A stretch of 64,000 bases of DNA from Enoplolaimus lenunculus (lineage: Eukaryota > Nematoda > Enoplea > Enoplida > Thoracostomopsidae): assembly GCA_030248215.1 (NCBI GenBank), contig JASANG010001402.1, positions 450,501-514,500 on the forward strand. Direction: 5' to 3'. Below are positions 34,601 through 45,307 of the stretch, piece by piece. The notes under the pieces were generated by a model, which was not told the origin of the DNA, made no database searches, and saw only the letters and a program-made list of their open reading frames with translations. The position numbers and the translations under genes were made by a program. The first letter of the stretch is position 1, and each line of letters starts with the position of its first letter.

Positions 34601-36272
34601 AAATGTACCAATATTTCTGAAAAATTTAAGAAATAAATGTCTTGAATTCAAGACATATATGTCTCGAGTCTGTATCAAGACATAAAATTGTTTTAAATTT
34701 CAGACAATATTCCTTGAATACAAGACAATTTATTTTGTGTGTAGTATTGTATCGCGAGAAAATGGTTCACCTCTCAAATAACATGAACTCCCGTTTGCGT
34801 TGCAGGAAGACTGGACGCGTATGAGAGCGTATAAGTTATTATCCCTTGTTGCCTAAATCAATTAGTTCTTCCAACATTTATCAAAATGACTTTTTCGAAA
34901 CCAAATAGAAAAACCACGGCGCGCTTGGCCAACCTCCTGTGGCTACGACTTTCCTATTGGCGTGTTTTGAAATTTACTAATTAACGTTAGACACGGCAGA
35001 AACATTGCAGAATTGGCCCGGAATATTGTGTTAACAGAGAATTTTTGACTGTTGTTGAAAAGTTTCACCAGGAGGGTTCTAGCAATTGGGTGCCTTAGCT
35101 GATTCTGAATATGGTTTACATTTCAGGCTTCGTTTGCTTGTCGTAATCACAGTTTTAGCGACGACTGCATCAGGTTAGAAATTTGTAAATTCTACTCAAG
35201 CAAAACTGTTCGCATGCAATAAGCATGCGACGCAATTGAGTCTGAAGCATGGCAGCCTACAAAAATTTAGGCCGTTAAGTATTTTAGCCACATCAAAACA
35301 TTTTGGCAATGAAAATCCTTTGACGCAGAAATAGTTTTTATAACAAATGGCTGACTTATGCCATTTTCAAAGGCGTAAACTCTAAACGTCAGCTGTATTC
35401 CTAAGCATAAGCCTAAAAAGCACAAGCGTACGTAAGCTTCAACATAAATACTAGTTTCCTAAGTTTACACTGTTGGCTTTCAGAGAAATAACTAGACGCC
35501 CTTAAATGTATCTACGTTTACAATGACCACTCAGCTATCGTAGCTTGACGCTCGAGCCCGATGGGCCTCTCACGTCTTGTGCAGATTTTGCACTTCGCAT
35601 ATTTGTTAGAATTGTTGCTCGTATATTATTTGTGTTTAGTTACTCATAGAATACTCTAAAAGTGAAAGAGTTAAAAAATTGTCTATTTGACCTTTTCACA
35701 TGAATATTTTCTGTTTCATCTTTAACCCTTTCGCTCATAGAGTATACTATGAGCAACTAAATACAATAATGTATAAGCAATACACACACTGTGAGCAGTG
35801 TTTGACATTTATAACATATATGCGCAGTTTTAAATCTCCACAAGACCTAAGAGCGCCCTCGGGCTCGAGCGTCATGCTCCTATAGCTCAGTGGTCATCGT
35901 AAACGCCTCCCACCCGTGAGATTGGGGTTCGAATCTCACCTTGAAATACATCTCATGTGAAATTGTAAATATTCATCTGAGAAAAGGTTAATGTTCACTT
36001 TTCTAGCAGAGAGCTGCTGGAACAAATGCAACACTGACAGTGAATTGGAGAAACAAGACTGTTCGGCGTACGAACAATGGGTGCAATGTGTTACTGACTG
36101 TCTCGAACAAAATGACGTATGGAAAGGTTGCGAACCAGCGTTTTACGCGTACGCTGACGAAATGAGAGGACACTTAAAAAAGCATAAAGCAATACTGAAA
36201 GAATGTGGTTTCAAGCCGAGAAAATGGGGCAAAGAAGCGAGCGAAAACACATATACTTGTTCTCGAGAATAA
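31670..36272 (+). CDS. Small secreted 8-cysteine protein, novel family
   Basis: Exons: leader about 31670-31743 (donor GTAAGT), 35127-35173 and 36007-36272. The leader ends ...AAAAT and exon 2 begins GCTTCG, so splicing creates the start codon AT|G. The product begins MLRLLVVITVLATTAS, a typical signal peptide. The mature part is about 88 residues and starts near AESCWNKC. Its eight cysteines (ESC, NKC, QDC, VQC, TDC, KGC, KEC, YTC) could form four disulfides. It is rich in Glu, Lys and aromatic residues. I do not recognise the family; a secreted effector, defence or venom-like peptide is possible but unproven. Phases agree at both junctions (2 then 1). Support also comes from the TATA box, the ATG-free leader and AATAAA at about 36553. 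Intron 1 (3.4 kb) carries the K1 satellite element; intron 2 carries I-family copies. The coding region is effectively exons 2 and 3 plus two bases of exon 1. Confidence 0.75.
32051..34741. mobile_element. Satellite-bearing TIR element K1, 2.7 kb
   Basis: The 15-base inverted ends CACACAAAATAAATT are perfect and flanked by TA on both sides (32049-32050 and 34742-34743), as for Tc1/mariner-type insertion. The flanking arms hold AAGACA/TGTCTT words. The middle is a 61-bp satellite. No transposase frame. Lies in intron 1 of the secreted 8-cysteine protein gene. Confidence 0.85.
32272..34395. repeat. Tandem array of a 61-bp unit, about 35 copies
   Basis: The unit reads TTCATGTATGTAAAAAGTTT, then CTCCGTTTATATTCTT, then AAAATGGTATTTAAATAATC. 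Variants: GTTCAT for GTTTAT, TTTTATG for TTTCATG, and a shorter GTTGCTCCATATTC form. Sequence identity between units is very high. Confidence 0.98.
35525..35721 (-). mobile_element. Family I fragments, reverse orientation
   Basis: 35525-35672 matches the 5' half of family I in reverse (CTTGACGCTCGAGCCC). 35690-35721 matches its 3' end in reverse (TTTTCACATGAATATTTTCT). They are separated and truncated by the forward copy. Confidence 0.55.
35722..35990 (+). mobile_element. Family I tRNA-like element, copy 2
   Basis: TTAACCCTTTCGCTCAT to GAGAAAAGGTTA. The tRNA-like segment 35876-35945 has TATAGCTCAGTGGTCA (A-box-like) and GGGGTTCGAATC (B-box-like), but its acceptor arms do not pair. It ends 16 bp before the acceptor of exon 3. 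Confidence 0.65.
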
Positions 36273-36311
36273 GACGACCTTGGCTAGTAAATGCTTCTAT
36301 TTAAACGCCTT

Positions 36312-36428
36312 GTAATGGAACATCCACGTTATGCTGCACGCGCTACTGCAAGAAATATCTGGGTCTGAGTAAGGCCCGACCACGTTTTAACACACTCTAA
36401 TTACGAGACCACTATAAAGTCCGGTAGA
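36312..36428 (+). repeat. Dispersed repeat family M, copy 2
   Basis: TAATGGAACATCCACGTTAT to CGAGACCACTATAAAGTCCG, the reverse complement of the 24745-24866 copy. Lies in the 3' flank of the secreted protein gene. Confidence 0.65.
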
Positions 36429-36552
36429 CATTGATTGCACTGTGTTCATATAGCATTGCAAACATACAAATAACACAAACACATATATACACTTATTTAT
36501 TTTGCTTGATTTCTTACCTTTTGCCGCGACTCCCTTCGGACAGTGTCCGAGA

Positions 36553-36558
36553 CAATAA
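36553..36558 (+). terminator. Candidate polyadenylation signal
   Basis: AATAAA about 280 bp after the stop of the secreted 8-cysteine protein gene. No closer canonical signal was seen. Confidence 0.35.
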
Positions 36559-37386
36559 ATATTGTCTACGTACCGCATAAAGTTGTACCTACACGCTAGT
36601 TGCAGCTTCGATTTGTACACATATCCCTACCGGGTGGTCGGACAAATCTTTTCATTAGCGCGTCTTATAAGGTGGATGACCCATAAACCAAGTAGAATCT
36701 CGCTTTCAATCAGCGTTTTTATGTTGCATTAAATTTAAAGTGAAGTATTGTTCGAAATATATTATCGATAATTTTAAAATATTTGTCATTTGTGCAATGG
36801 TTATAAATTCGTAGACAGTAAAAAGTCCGATACATATTTGCTATGATAATTATCAAAGACAGTATTCAAATATTGACAGTTCAAAAAGAAACTTTTGACT
36901 TCATTAGTTCATGAAAGGGTTGGACACCGGAGGTTCTTTCCAGGGGGTAAAAAGCAGCCAAAAACGTATCATTTAATCTCAGTAGTTGCAAAACAACATC
37001 AAAACAGCGTGGAAACTGTGAGAAATTGGTTTTTCTCCACACTCCCGTATAATCGTGAAGGATAAATGTCTTCGGCCCATGTTACGCTCAATTGAGATGA
37101 ATCACAAATAAAACTAACGCATCAACGCAATTTATATCTAAGCAACAGGGTGGCAACATATATAAATTCAGATTTGGTTTCACACTGGCACAAACTTAAA
37201 GGCTCGGATTCAGAAGCAATTTCAGTTTTGAAAAAGCAAAATCCAGTGAGCTTCAGTAACATCTGTTTCTGTTAACAGACAAAACTCGAATGTCGTGTGA
37301 CATTTACTTACAAGCCACCGCTTTCAGAAAATCAATGTGTGCAAGAGTCGGTCGGTATGTTAAGTGATACTGATGGATATTTATGC

Positions 37387-37630
37387 GAATATCATATGAT
37401 ATTCCAAAGTTAAAACGAATATCATATGATATTCAGCGAGACAGTGTTCGGGTGCTAAATTAATGGAAAGTCGGACGGCAGAGGCACAGTTGTGCTTAAA
37501 ATGCCAAATACACGTCTGCAAATTCATTTCCGGCACAAAACCGCTTAGAAACACAGTGTCCCAAGTATGCAAACATTTGAAAATATATATATCATATGAT
37601 ATTCGCTGACAATACCTCGAATATATGATA
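37387..37630. repeat. Repeated 18-base palindrome GAATATCATATGATATTC
   Basis: Perfect copies at 37387-37404 and 37417-37434 (30 bp apart), a one-sided variant at 37587-37604, and a decayed copy near 37619-37633. Confidence 0.85.
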
Positions 37631-37744
37631 TTGAAGGGCAAAAGGTGACCTACACATTATGATGATAGTATACAAATACGACTTTTTGAATATGATAGCA
37701 GATAAAATGTTACCCAATAGGCTAATAGGGAGAAAACTTGTCCC

Positions 37745-37890
37745 AAGCTGCCCGGTTATAACGCGAACCCCGCATAAGCCTAAGCTATAGCTTAAGCCTA
37801 AGCCTTACTCGAAGTCGTAAAAATAGCCTAAGCCTAGCCTCAAACACGTAAATCAGCCTGTTTGTTGCCTCAGCGTATATAACATGGGCC
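37745..37890 (-). mobile_element. TTAGGC-type fragment with GGCC end
   Basis: CCTAAG arrays end in AACATGGGCC at about 37880, as in family A. The other end was not recognised. Confidence 0.45.
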
Positions 37891-37931
37891 GTAAACTTTA
37901 ACAAGCCGACTTATATAAAACTTGCTAGCAG

Positions 37932-38350
37932 TGTGCAACCAGAATTATAAAATACCGGGACCGGAAAGTTAAAAATATACCGGAACCGGAGGCTGAAAAT
38001 AAAAAATATATATACTTCTTACCGAAAAAAATACTTTCAAACGCTGTTTCATTGGTTTTTTGCTCAAAATACATCATTTAGACGGCCAGAATCTTGAAGC
38101 AAATGCAGTAGGTGCGGAAACGTGTGAAATTCTGGAGTATGGTAAAAATTGGAAATTATGGCAATACCCGCTCAGACAATTATATGTAAAGTCAGAATAA
38201 TACACCAATTTCTCTTAAATTTTAAAAGAAAAATTTTCAATACCGAAAATACCGGAAAATTCCGGTGAAAAAACGCCGGATTTATTACCGGAACCGGATA
38301 GTGAAAAATATCGGATTTCCTTACTGAAATAGGAATTCCCGTTGCGCCCT
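37932..38350. mobile_element. Family G element (G6)
   Basis: TGCAACCAGAATTATAAAAT to GGAATTCCCGTTGCGCCCTG, rich in ACCGGAACCGG words. Confidence 0.6.
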
Positions 38351-38594
38351 GCTTACTAGAGTAGACGTCTGTTCGGAATAAATGCCTTACATTAAAATTC
38401 GAAGTATATATATATAACTCTGTGTTTAAGACTTGACTAAATCATAAGGACACGGTAGTATATAATTGAATCGTTGTCGATTGCGCAAAGTATTAAATAA
38501 AGCTCTGAATAAACGCGACAACGGCGACATTTAGAGCATTACCAACTGCTTTTTAGACGCTTAAAACATTATCGTTACATCCCCAGATTCGTTT

Positions 38595-38700
38595 CTCAGA
38601 TGTATGGCCCGAATCTATTTGGGAGTGGAGTGCAAGCCAAATTTGGTAAAAACGGCTCTCCAATGCCCACCGTGTGGATACACTCTTTGCAATATACTTT
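38595..38700. repeat. Dispersed repeat family L, copy 3
   Basis: CCGAATCTATTTGGGAGTG, then CAAGCCAAATTTGG and CCAATGCCCACCGTG, matching the cores at 5830 and 25110. Confidence 0.5.
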
Positions 38701-38896
38701 CTTTGGAAAACGGAAAAACGGGGGAGCTATATATCTTCGCAAGAAATACGGAAGAAAAGGACAATATTTTTTTGAGATTTATTTTAGCAGGAGGGCTGCC
38801 GCCCCATGCACCCCCGCACTAACCAAAAGTAATATAACAATTACAAATTTTAAGGAAGGCAGTCGATTTTTTGCCGAAGCTACGGTTTTGCCTTTG

Positions 38897-38960
38897 GCCA
38901 TGTTACTTTTAGGGCCTCCAGGATTCTAGTGGGTCTATAAAAGAGCACGTTTAATTTGAA
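38897..38960 (+). mobile_element. Family A left end only
   Basis: GGCCATGTTACTTTTAGGGC and TGGGTCTATAAAAGAG, then unrelated sequence. Confidence 0.6.
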
Positions 38961-39416
38961 GGAACTCGTTGCAAGTGTAAACCAAACTAAATTTAACCTA
39001 AACCGTGGCTCCTAGTGCATAAAAGTGGTTGAAAAATTTCACTAGCCAAATTTTAGTAGCATTGCAGTGGTTTAATGCAATCTCACCTCCAGTTCTACCG
39101 TTGTCTGCTTGGTTTGCCTTCGGGACAACTTGAATATTTCCATCAAAAAATGGTGTCGGTTTGCTCATAGGGGTGTTCGCACGCTACGAATACGCTTTAT
39201 ATATAAAACTACTTGTAGTTATGGTCTATACATTGATCATGAAGCGTAGGCATGATGCAATTGGAGGAATGAACGGTAATTTGAACAAAACGAATCATTG
39301 CGAAAATGTGAAAATTTAACATTTTTGACTGAATTTAGTTTTATATTTGAACGAAGCACAATTTGTTTATCTCCAGCTCAGACTCGCCTTTTTTATTAAT
39401 AAAAACTAGACTATAC

Positions 39417-39690
39417 GACAGGGTACACCGGAGGTTTTCCTCCGGCTCCGGTAGAAAATCGGCCTCCAGCTCAGGTAGAATTTTTGCCGGAGGTTTCGGC
39501 AATTTCATTTTTGCATAATTGATCTGTTCAGCGCGTTTAGTAACATGGAGCGTAATTAATCGCGGTCACGAGTATATTACTAAGCCTAAGCGTAAGAATG
39601 AGTATAAGCCTAATCCAAGCAAAAAAATTAGTCGAAAGCTTACTCTTGTAGTTCCACAGAAAAGTCTGGGGTCTCACGTTTTCACAACAC
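39417..39690. mobile_element. Family G fragment followed by family C fragment
   Basis: CAGGGTACACCGGAGG begins a G copy (G7) that breaks at about 39540 into reversed CCTAAG repeats and TAGTTCCACAGAAAAG, a family C end. Confidence 0.5.
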
Positions 39691-40463
39691 CGGAACGTTA
39701 GGCGAAATTTCTATTGCAATCGGAAGGTTATCTATAAGTGTAATTTAGTCGACATAAATATGCAGGAAAATGGTTCAGGTGTGTGAATTCCAACGGATAA
39801 GCGGAACCGGACACACTGGCTTCTACGCATAAAGCACGCTAAAGCTTTATTGTAAAAAACCGAAACATACTGGCTAATCAAATCAGGGAGGTAAATGTTC
39901 TGACTGGGCAGAATGTTACCGTAAACTGCTAATATTATCAAATGTCTCCAGTGAAAAATCACAGAATTGAGGTTCGGTAAGACATAAATACGTTCGCAAA
40001 AGACAAAATATACCTGAGTTATAAATTGTGCTAGTTTTGCAGATCGAAAATCCGTTAGTATTCGAATACAAATAATCGATATACATTAAGATGCCATATG
40101 CAAAGTTTAAATTATAGAAAAAAATTAGCAATAGATTCAGACTTGATCAAATCATGGATTTTTTACCACCCAGGTACGAACATAAAATTAACGTGACAAT
40201 GTTTCATATTTAAATTTGTACGCTTGTTCGGCACTACTGGCACAACTTTTAGCATCTGAGGTTAGTTTAACACAATTTCTGAAAAGTTACTGATATATTG
40301 CCACATTAGAATTTAAGGTTACAACGATTACCCTGCTACCCTGCAAACTATATTTATAAGCAACGAATATTGATAACGAACAAGACAGATGCACAAGAAA
40401 AACGTATGTACATCAATATACACGCACAGCGTTTTTACAAAAATAATTCAAGTGCGATTGAAA

Positions 40464-41891
40464 TCATTTGGATTTTTTTGCCGATTTCTTCGCTGTCTTT
40501 TTGGTCTTCTTTGGCGACGCCTTTTTCGCCGCTGCAGGTTTCTTTGCTTTCGATGGTGAGCGCTTTTTCGTTGGCGATTTTGCCTTCTTCACTCTGGCTG
40601 GTTTCGGAGCACCCGTAGCAGCTGACGAAGCTTTTTTCTTTTTTGGTGATGATTTTTTCGTTTTGCTAGGAGAACGGGGCGTTTTGACGCCTGCTGAAAT
40701 ATGAAACAAATGCATTTAGTTAGCCACCAAGGCAATGTGCAAAGCGGAACTGAATTATGCTGATCTTTGAATGGCATACGTACCGAATCTCACTACGTAC
40801 GTATTTGTATCGAGTGGCTCTAGACTATCGTGATTAACAGTAACGTTTGGTTAAAATTTGAAGTTAAACATCGGAAACCGGCTCCAGCAAATGCCGGAAC
40901 ATTGATACTGAACGATTCTGGTTCGGTATTTATCGAAATCTTGTACCAGCAGGCAAAGCGGAACTACGTAGAGCTGGCTTCTCCACAGCTTGAAAATTTC
41001 CGCCGGGGGGGGCGATTCCTTGGGGGAACCCAGGAGTTTCCTGGGGGGCAGCTGATTTTGCTGGGGGGTCCCCCAGATGATCTGGGGGGGGGGGTCATGT
41101 GGGGCAGGCTTAATATTTTGCAAACCGACTTTTTGGACCATTGTTTTCATTCTAGACCGTGTTTCCAACTCAACTTAAGATTACTCTCATTTATGGAGAA
41201 AAATTTAAAAGCCCAGTTTGGAAAATTCAATCGCCCACGTTCCCGTACCACGAGCCTTGCTATTGTTTTACTTACGTTTGCGTGCAGCCTTTTTGCTCGG
41301 AGATCGTGATTTTCGTTCACCCTTTTCACCAATTCGGAAACGACCCGAGGCACCATGTGTCGATGTCTTCGCATGTTTCAGAGTTCCATTCTTGATCCCA
41401 GCGCGCAACGCCATTTTCAAATGATTGTTCACAACTGTCGGACTGTGACCACCGAATTTGTAATTCGCCAACAAATATTTCAGAATCGCGTCGCGAGATG
41501 AACCTTGACGATCCTGAAACCAAATTCTTTAGTAAAATAGCCAAATTTCCACCTGCCAAATTTTAATACCGTAATATTTAATTCCGGTTGCACCCTGGTG
41601 ATCATGCCTGCTTGCGGGCCTACAGATGAACCCCCTGCATACAGCTCAATGCAAATGCCACGATCTTTAGTGAAAAAAATTTAAAAATAGATACTTTTCC
41701 ATTGTTTTCGTTTCTGGGTCAATTTGATGAAGCAAAATTCAAATTTTAGTCGCAGTCAATATACGATGCGTTGAACGTCCCTAAACTTTCCTTACCTTCA
41801 AAGCAACGATTGCCTGCTTGACCATGGATCTGTATGGCGGATGCGATGCAGGCACTTTGGCCTTTTTCGCTTTGCTTGGAGACGAAGACAT
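40464..41891 (-). CDS. Linker histone H1 with two introns
   Basis: Linker histone, binding nucleosomes and linker DNA in the nucleus. Exons in transcript order: 41891-41796 (32 codons, MSSSPSKAKKAK...), 41513-41276 and 40693-40464. Residues about 15-95 form the winged-helix globular domain: SHPPYRSMVKQAIVALK, then DRQGSSRDAILKYLLANY, then KNGTLKHAKTSTHGASGRF. The tail is Lys/Ala/Ser/Pro-rich with SPSK, TPR and SPKK-type motifs and ends AKKSAKKSK. Total is about 187 aa, normal for H1. Introns suggest a replacement-type, polyadenylated H1 rather than a replication-type gene; no histone 3' stem-loop was recognised. The last acceptor is a tandem CAGCAG, so two in-frame isoforms differing by one residue are possible. 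Intron 1 contains a G-family end fragment and intron 2 a G-run block. Confidence 0.92.
40980..41105. repeat. Periodic G-run block in H1 intron 2
   Basis: Runs of 5-10 G occur about every 20-25 bases, with CCCAGG and CCCCCAG between. On the H1 transcript strand these are C-runs; on the plus strand they could form G-quadruplexes. Confidence 0.7.
41545..41602. mobile_element. Family G end fragment in H1 intron 1
   Basis: TTAATACCGTAATATTTAAT and TTCCGGTTGCACCCTG form one G terminus. Confidence 0.45.
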
Positions 41892-43162
41892 TTTTCCAAA
41901 CGAAAACTTGAAAATTCAAACGTTAAAAATCCCAAAAATTACCGTCCAATCACTGAGTAAAAACACGCGCAAAACGTACGATTGAAAACGAAACACTGAC
42001 TGACTAAACACAACACACAAAAGACAGATAAAATGAGAAAGCGCGCGAACGGGAGAAATACACGTAGACATACGCAAAATGCCGCGTGACAGGGCAGAGA
42101 CGATTTTGTTCGCGTCTGATACAGAAAGCTTTTTCTGCTCGAAAATGAATCAGACCTGGCGTAGTTTTCAGGTAATAACTTTTGATTGACTCAACGGATT
42201 TTGGATTGCTTGACACCGATCGAAAGCTGAGATAACGGCAATTACGATGCAGTATATTTCAATTTTGCTATTTTAAAATTCAATGAAATATTCAACTGAA
42301 AATAGCAAAATGTTTATAAATTTTCATGATGGTGGGTACAAACCTCGGTCCGCTGGGTGGTGTAAAGAGTTGCTGGGTATGACAGGCAAATTTTCAGATG
42401 CCCAATAGACTTATCTGGCAGGTAACAAAAGCATGTCGGGATATAATTTATATTCATCGAACACAAAAGTGTTGTTTTCTGATCCCTAATTCGCTTGAAA
42501 ATACCGCTGGTTTCGCAGCGATATTGACGGGTCAAGTGTTTTTTGCAAATTTTAGACCCAATAGGGGTGCCAAACAGGGCTGGATTACGGTGATGAGAGG
42601 CCAGGGGCCAATATCAGTAGCTTGACCTTTTATTAACCATCATTCTTTCATGAACCGAGCATAAAATGACACATTTTAATGAAGTAAACTGTACCAAAAG
42701 TATGATACAAAAGTTACGACCAAGGACTCGACTTTCCTAGAATAGAATTGCACATAGAGAAGTCACTTATGATTCCACCGAATTCTAAAAATTTCTGAAG
42801 TCCAAGAATGGACGGTGCTGGTTCCGTTTTCATTCTTATTTACTTTTTCGACCACCTTTTTTACAAAAAAAATTCTCTCCCCACAATGTTGTTTCCGATT
42901 AGGTTCTGTGTTAACCTTTCCGGGCCTAGAACTAATTTTTTGGATTTGGTTTAAAGTGGACGCCGTATACGTTCTGCTTCCGCTGAACCAATACCATGTT
43001 GCAGGCGCATTCGCCTGAAATGAAGTTAAACAAGCGGGCCCATGTTGATTATATTAGCCAGCGCCAGGAAATAGGATGCTTGGGAGAATTGTCAAGGTTA
43101 GGTTTAGGCGTATGTTTATATGCTTAGGCTTAGGTTTAGACGTTATGGTTTTTTAGACTGGT

Positions 43163-43363
43163 CACCAGCGGCTGATCCATAAATTTCTGTCAGGGGGTCC
43201 GGGCTAGTAAAGTTACAAAACTCAGTTTTTACTGTATGCTATATATGTAAAAAATTTTGTGAGGGGGAAATTGCAATGTAGCGACCTTTCCATTTTATCG
43301 CAAAATTTCTCACGAAAGGGCGTGCGCCCCCCTCCCCCTGTCCGACCTCTGGTTCCGCTAGTG
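43163..43363. mobile_element. hAT-like element, CACxAGCGG ends
   Basis: CACCAGCGGCTGATCCATAA to CTCTGGTTCCGCTAGTG, an inverted pair with G-rich and C-rich halves. Confidence 0.5.
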
Positions 43364-43445
43364 TTGGTCAATTCGTCACTATATAAAACTTTGATTTAAT
43401 TCCATTTTATTATTTTTGGTTTGAGAACGGCCACTACTCTTGCCT

Positions 43446-43680
43446 TTGCAATAAGGGTTGCGATATACTCGCAGCGTGACGCTGGACGACGCAGCGTGAC
43501 GCTGGACGACGCAGCGTGACGCTGGATGACGCAGCGTGCCGCAGGACGCGGCCGCGCGTCGCCGAACGGCGCCGGTGCACGGTGCTGTAAAACGCTATCA
43601 AAAAGTACCGGACGCCGCTGCGCGCCTGCGTACGGCAACGTGCAGCAGCGTTCGGCTCAGTAAACTATAGCGCAACCCTA
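43446..43680. mobile_element. Family J GC-rich foldback element, copy 1
   Basis: AGGGTTGCGATATACTCG and CTATAGCGCAACCCT are inverted ends. It is strongly GC-rich against AT-rich flanks. It contains three copies of a 20-bp unit, GCAGCGTGACGCTGGACGAC. Confidence 0.75.
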
Positions 43681-43854
43681 TTAATGCTAGTACACATCAG
43701 TATGTATCGGTTTATATATATGTTTTCATTATTAGCTAGTTTTTTTTGCTTTTATATATTATCGGTTTTTAGCTGAGCTTCTAGCAAAATTTGAGATCTG
43801 AAGATCCGGAGTTGGCTTGTTTAGAAAGTTATTATTAACGAACTGACAATACAT

Positions 43855-44080
43855 TGTATTTTTCAAGTGAGTTAATTTAAACTCAATCTATTAGTAAGTG
43901 AAAAATGCAAAACCACCATTTTTCATCTACTTCTACTATTAGACAAATGATTGTTTAGGACTTACATAACTTAGGTTTGTCAGTTGATTAAGTGCATTCT
44001 GAATTAATTGATCAACTCACCCAGAATTGACTTTAACTCCGAGTGGGAATCAACTCAGAGTGAGTTTGATTTTCCGTTTC
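43855..44080. mobile_element. Family E copy, decayed (E3)
   Basis: AAGTGAGTTAATTTAAACTC and CAACTCAGAGTGAGTTTGAT keep the E design. The ends are eroded. Confidence 0.45.
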
Positions 44081-44205
44081 GAAGGAAAATTTTCCCCTAA
44101 TTATAGGACCGAATACATAAATGCGAATAATCTGGCAGATTTTAATGTTCTGCGTTTTAAACTTTTTAGCTGGCTCAAATTTTGAACACAATAATCACCA
44201 ACTGA

Positions 44206-44385
44206 CAATGGCGGATCCATGGGGGGCCAGCCCGGCCGTGCCTCCCCCCTCCAACAGCATCTCGACAAAAATTATATACTTAGCAATTTTGTGACAATAG
44301 TTCGTGGTTTGTGTGTGGGTTAAAGGAAAGTTTATTATATGTGAAATTTTGGGCCCCACATTTTGAGATCCTGGATCCGCCACTG
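44206..44385. mobile_element. hAT-like MITE, GGCGGATCC ends
   Basis: CAATGGCGGATCCATGG and CTGGATCCGCCACTG are inverted ends. The 8-bp flanks CCAACTGA/CCTACTGA differ by one base. The CAGTGGCGGATCC type of end is common among animal hAT elements. Confidence 0.8.
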
Positions 44386-44766
44386 CCTACTGAGTATGTT
44401 GATAGGTGCTAAACACATTTGAAAATGCGGGCGCAAAACGGAAACAAAATAGAACATTTAACAATCTGTCTGTCAGCTCGTTTATAGAAGGAATTCTCGG
44501 CCCAGTTTTCAGGTCAGCCCTGCAACTGTGTGGGAATTATCGCAGGTTTAAAACGGAGGGAGCAGCATGATTTACAGCGGTGTCAACAAAAATTTCGTAT
44601 TTTATAGAATTCGTTCGGCCTGTGTCAAAAAATTCGCAGAGGAAAACTGTTTGTAAACAGCGCCTCATCGTAAAAACAGCTGCGGTTCAGCTACAAAAAT
44701 TTGCATAAACGCAAAATGACGACACAGTGTAGAACGATATTAAGGTTTTTTAATTGATTATGTATA

Positions 44767-45010
44767 TATGTCGTAGGTCAATGCGCTATTCAAGCCAATT
44801 TACTAATTGGTCTGGACCAATCTACTGTTCTGACCAAACAGCATATTGGCCTAGGCCAAATTGCAGTTGTAGCAAAACAACAGTGTTGTAAAACTTAACG
44901 CTGATTGGTTAATGATGTTGCGTCTGTCCAAATAATCAAATCTGTATTGATTGGTCCATAAGTTTAATAACAGTTTAGTTTAGGCGGAACTGCTACACGC
45001 TACGACATAT
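44767..45010. mobile_element. Family F element (F4)
   Basis: ATGTCGTAGGTCAATGCG to CTACACGCTACGACATATAT, with AAACAACAGTGTTGTAAAA inside. Confidence 0.65.
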
Positions 45011-45307
45011 ATTCCAGCAGTCAAAACCTAGAAAACTTGAAAACAAAATGCACAAACAAATTTACATGTCAAAAAATGAACCATGATGAATTGCACCTCC
45101 GCTCGATCCGTATCACGGTGTTCATCAAAATGAAGGATTTAATTCAGCTACGATCCTGTGTCGATCTCTTTGTGGACAAAGCGCACTAAAACACTGAAAC
45201 TGCAAGGAACATTTTTGTGACACCCAATTTATTTTTGATTATTAAATATGTTAAATTTTATTTCAAATATTCAAATTTCACCGTAATGTGTGACGCTTCG
45301 GCCGTGA

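Larger units (their letters stand above)
31933..34790 (-). mobile_element. Family A MITE split by element K1 (A7)
   Basis: The left part (CACCAATTTTACTTTGAG to about 32050) and right part (34742 to about 34790, ending CTCAAATAACATGAAC) read together as one diverged A copy. K1 sits between them. Confidence 0.65.

Noticed and set aside
35876-35945. Functional tRNA gene
   Set aside because: A- and B-box-like words are present, but the acceptor arms do not pair and the segment is part of a repeated element.
38600-38929. 109-residue open frame
   Set aside because: It overlaps repeat L and a family A end. No motifs.
40468-40704. Plus-strand open frame rich in Phe/Ala
   Set aside because: It is the antisense shadow of the Lys/Ala-rich H1 tail.
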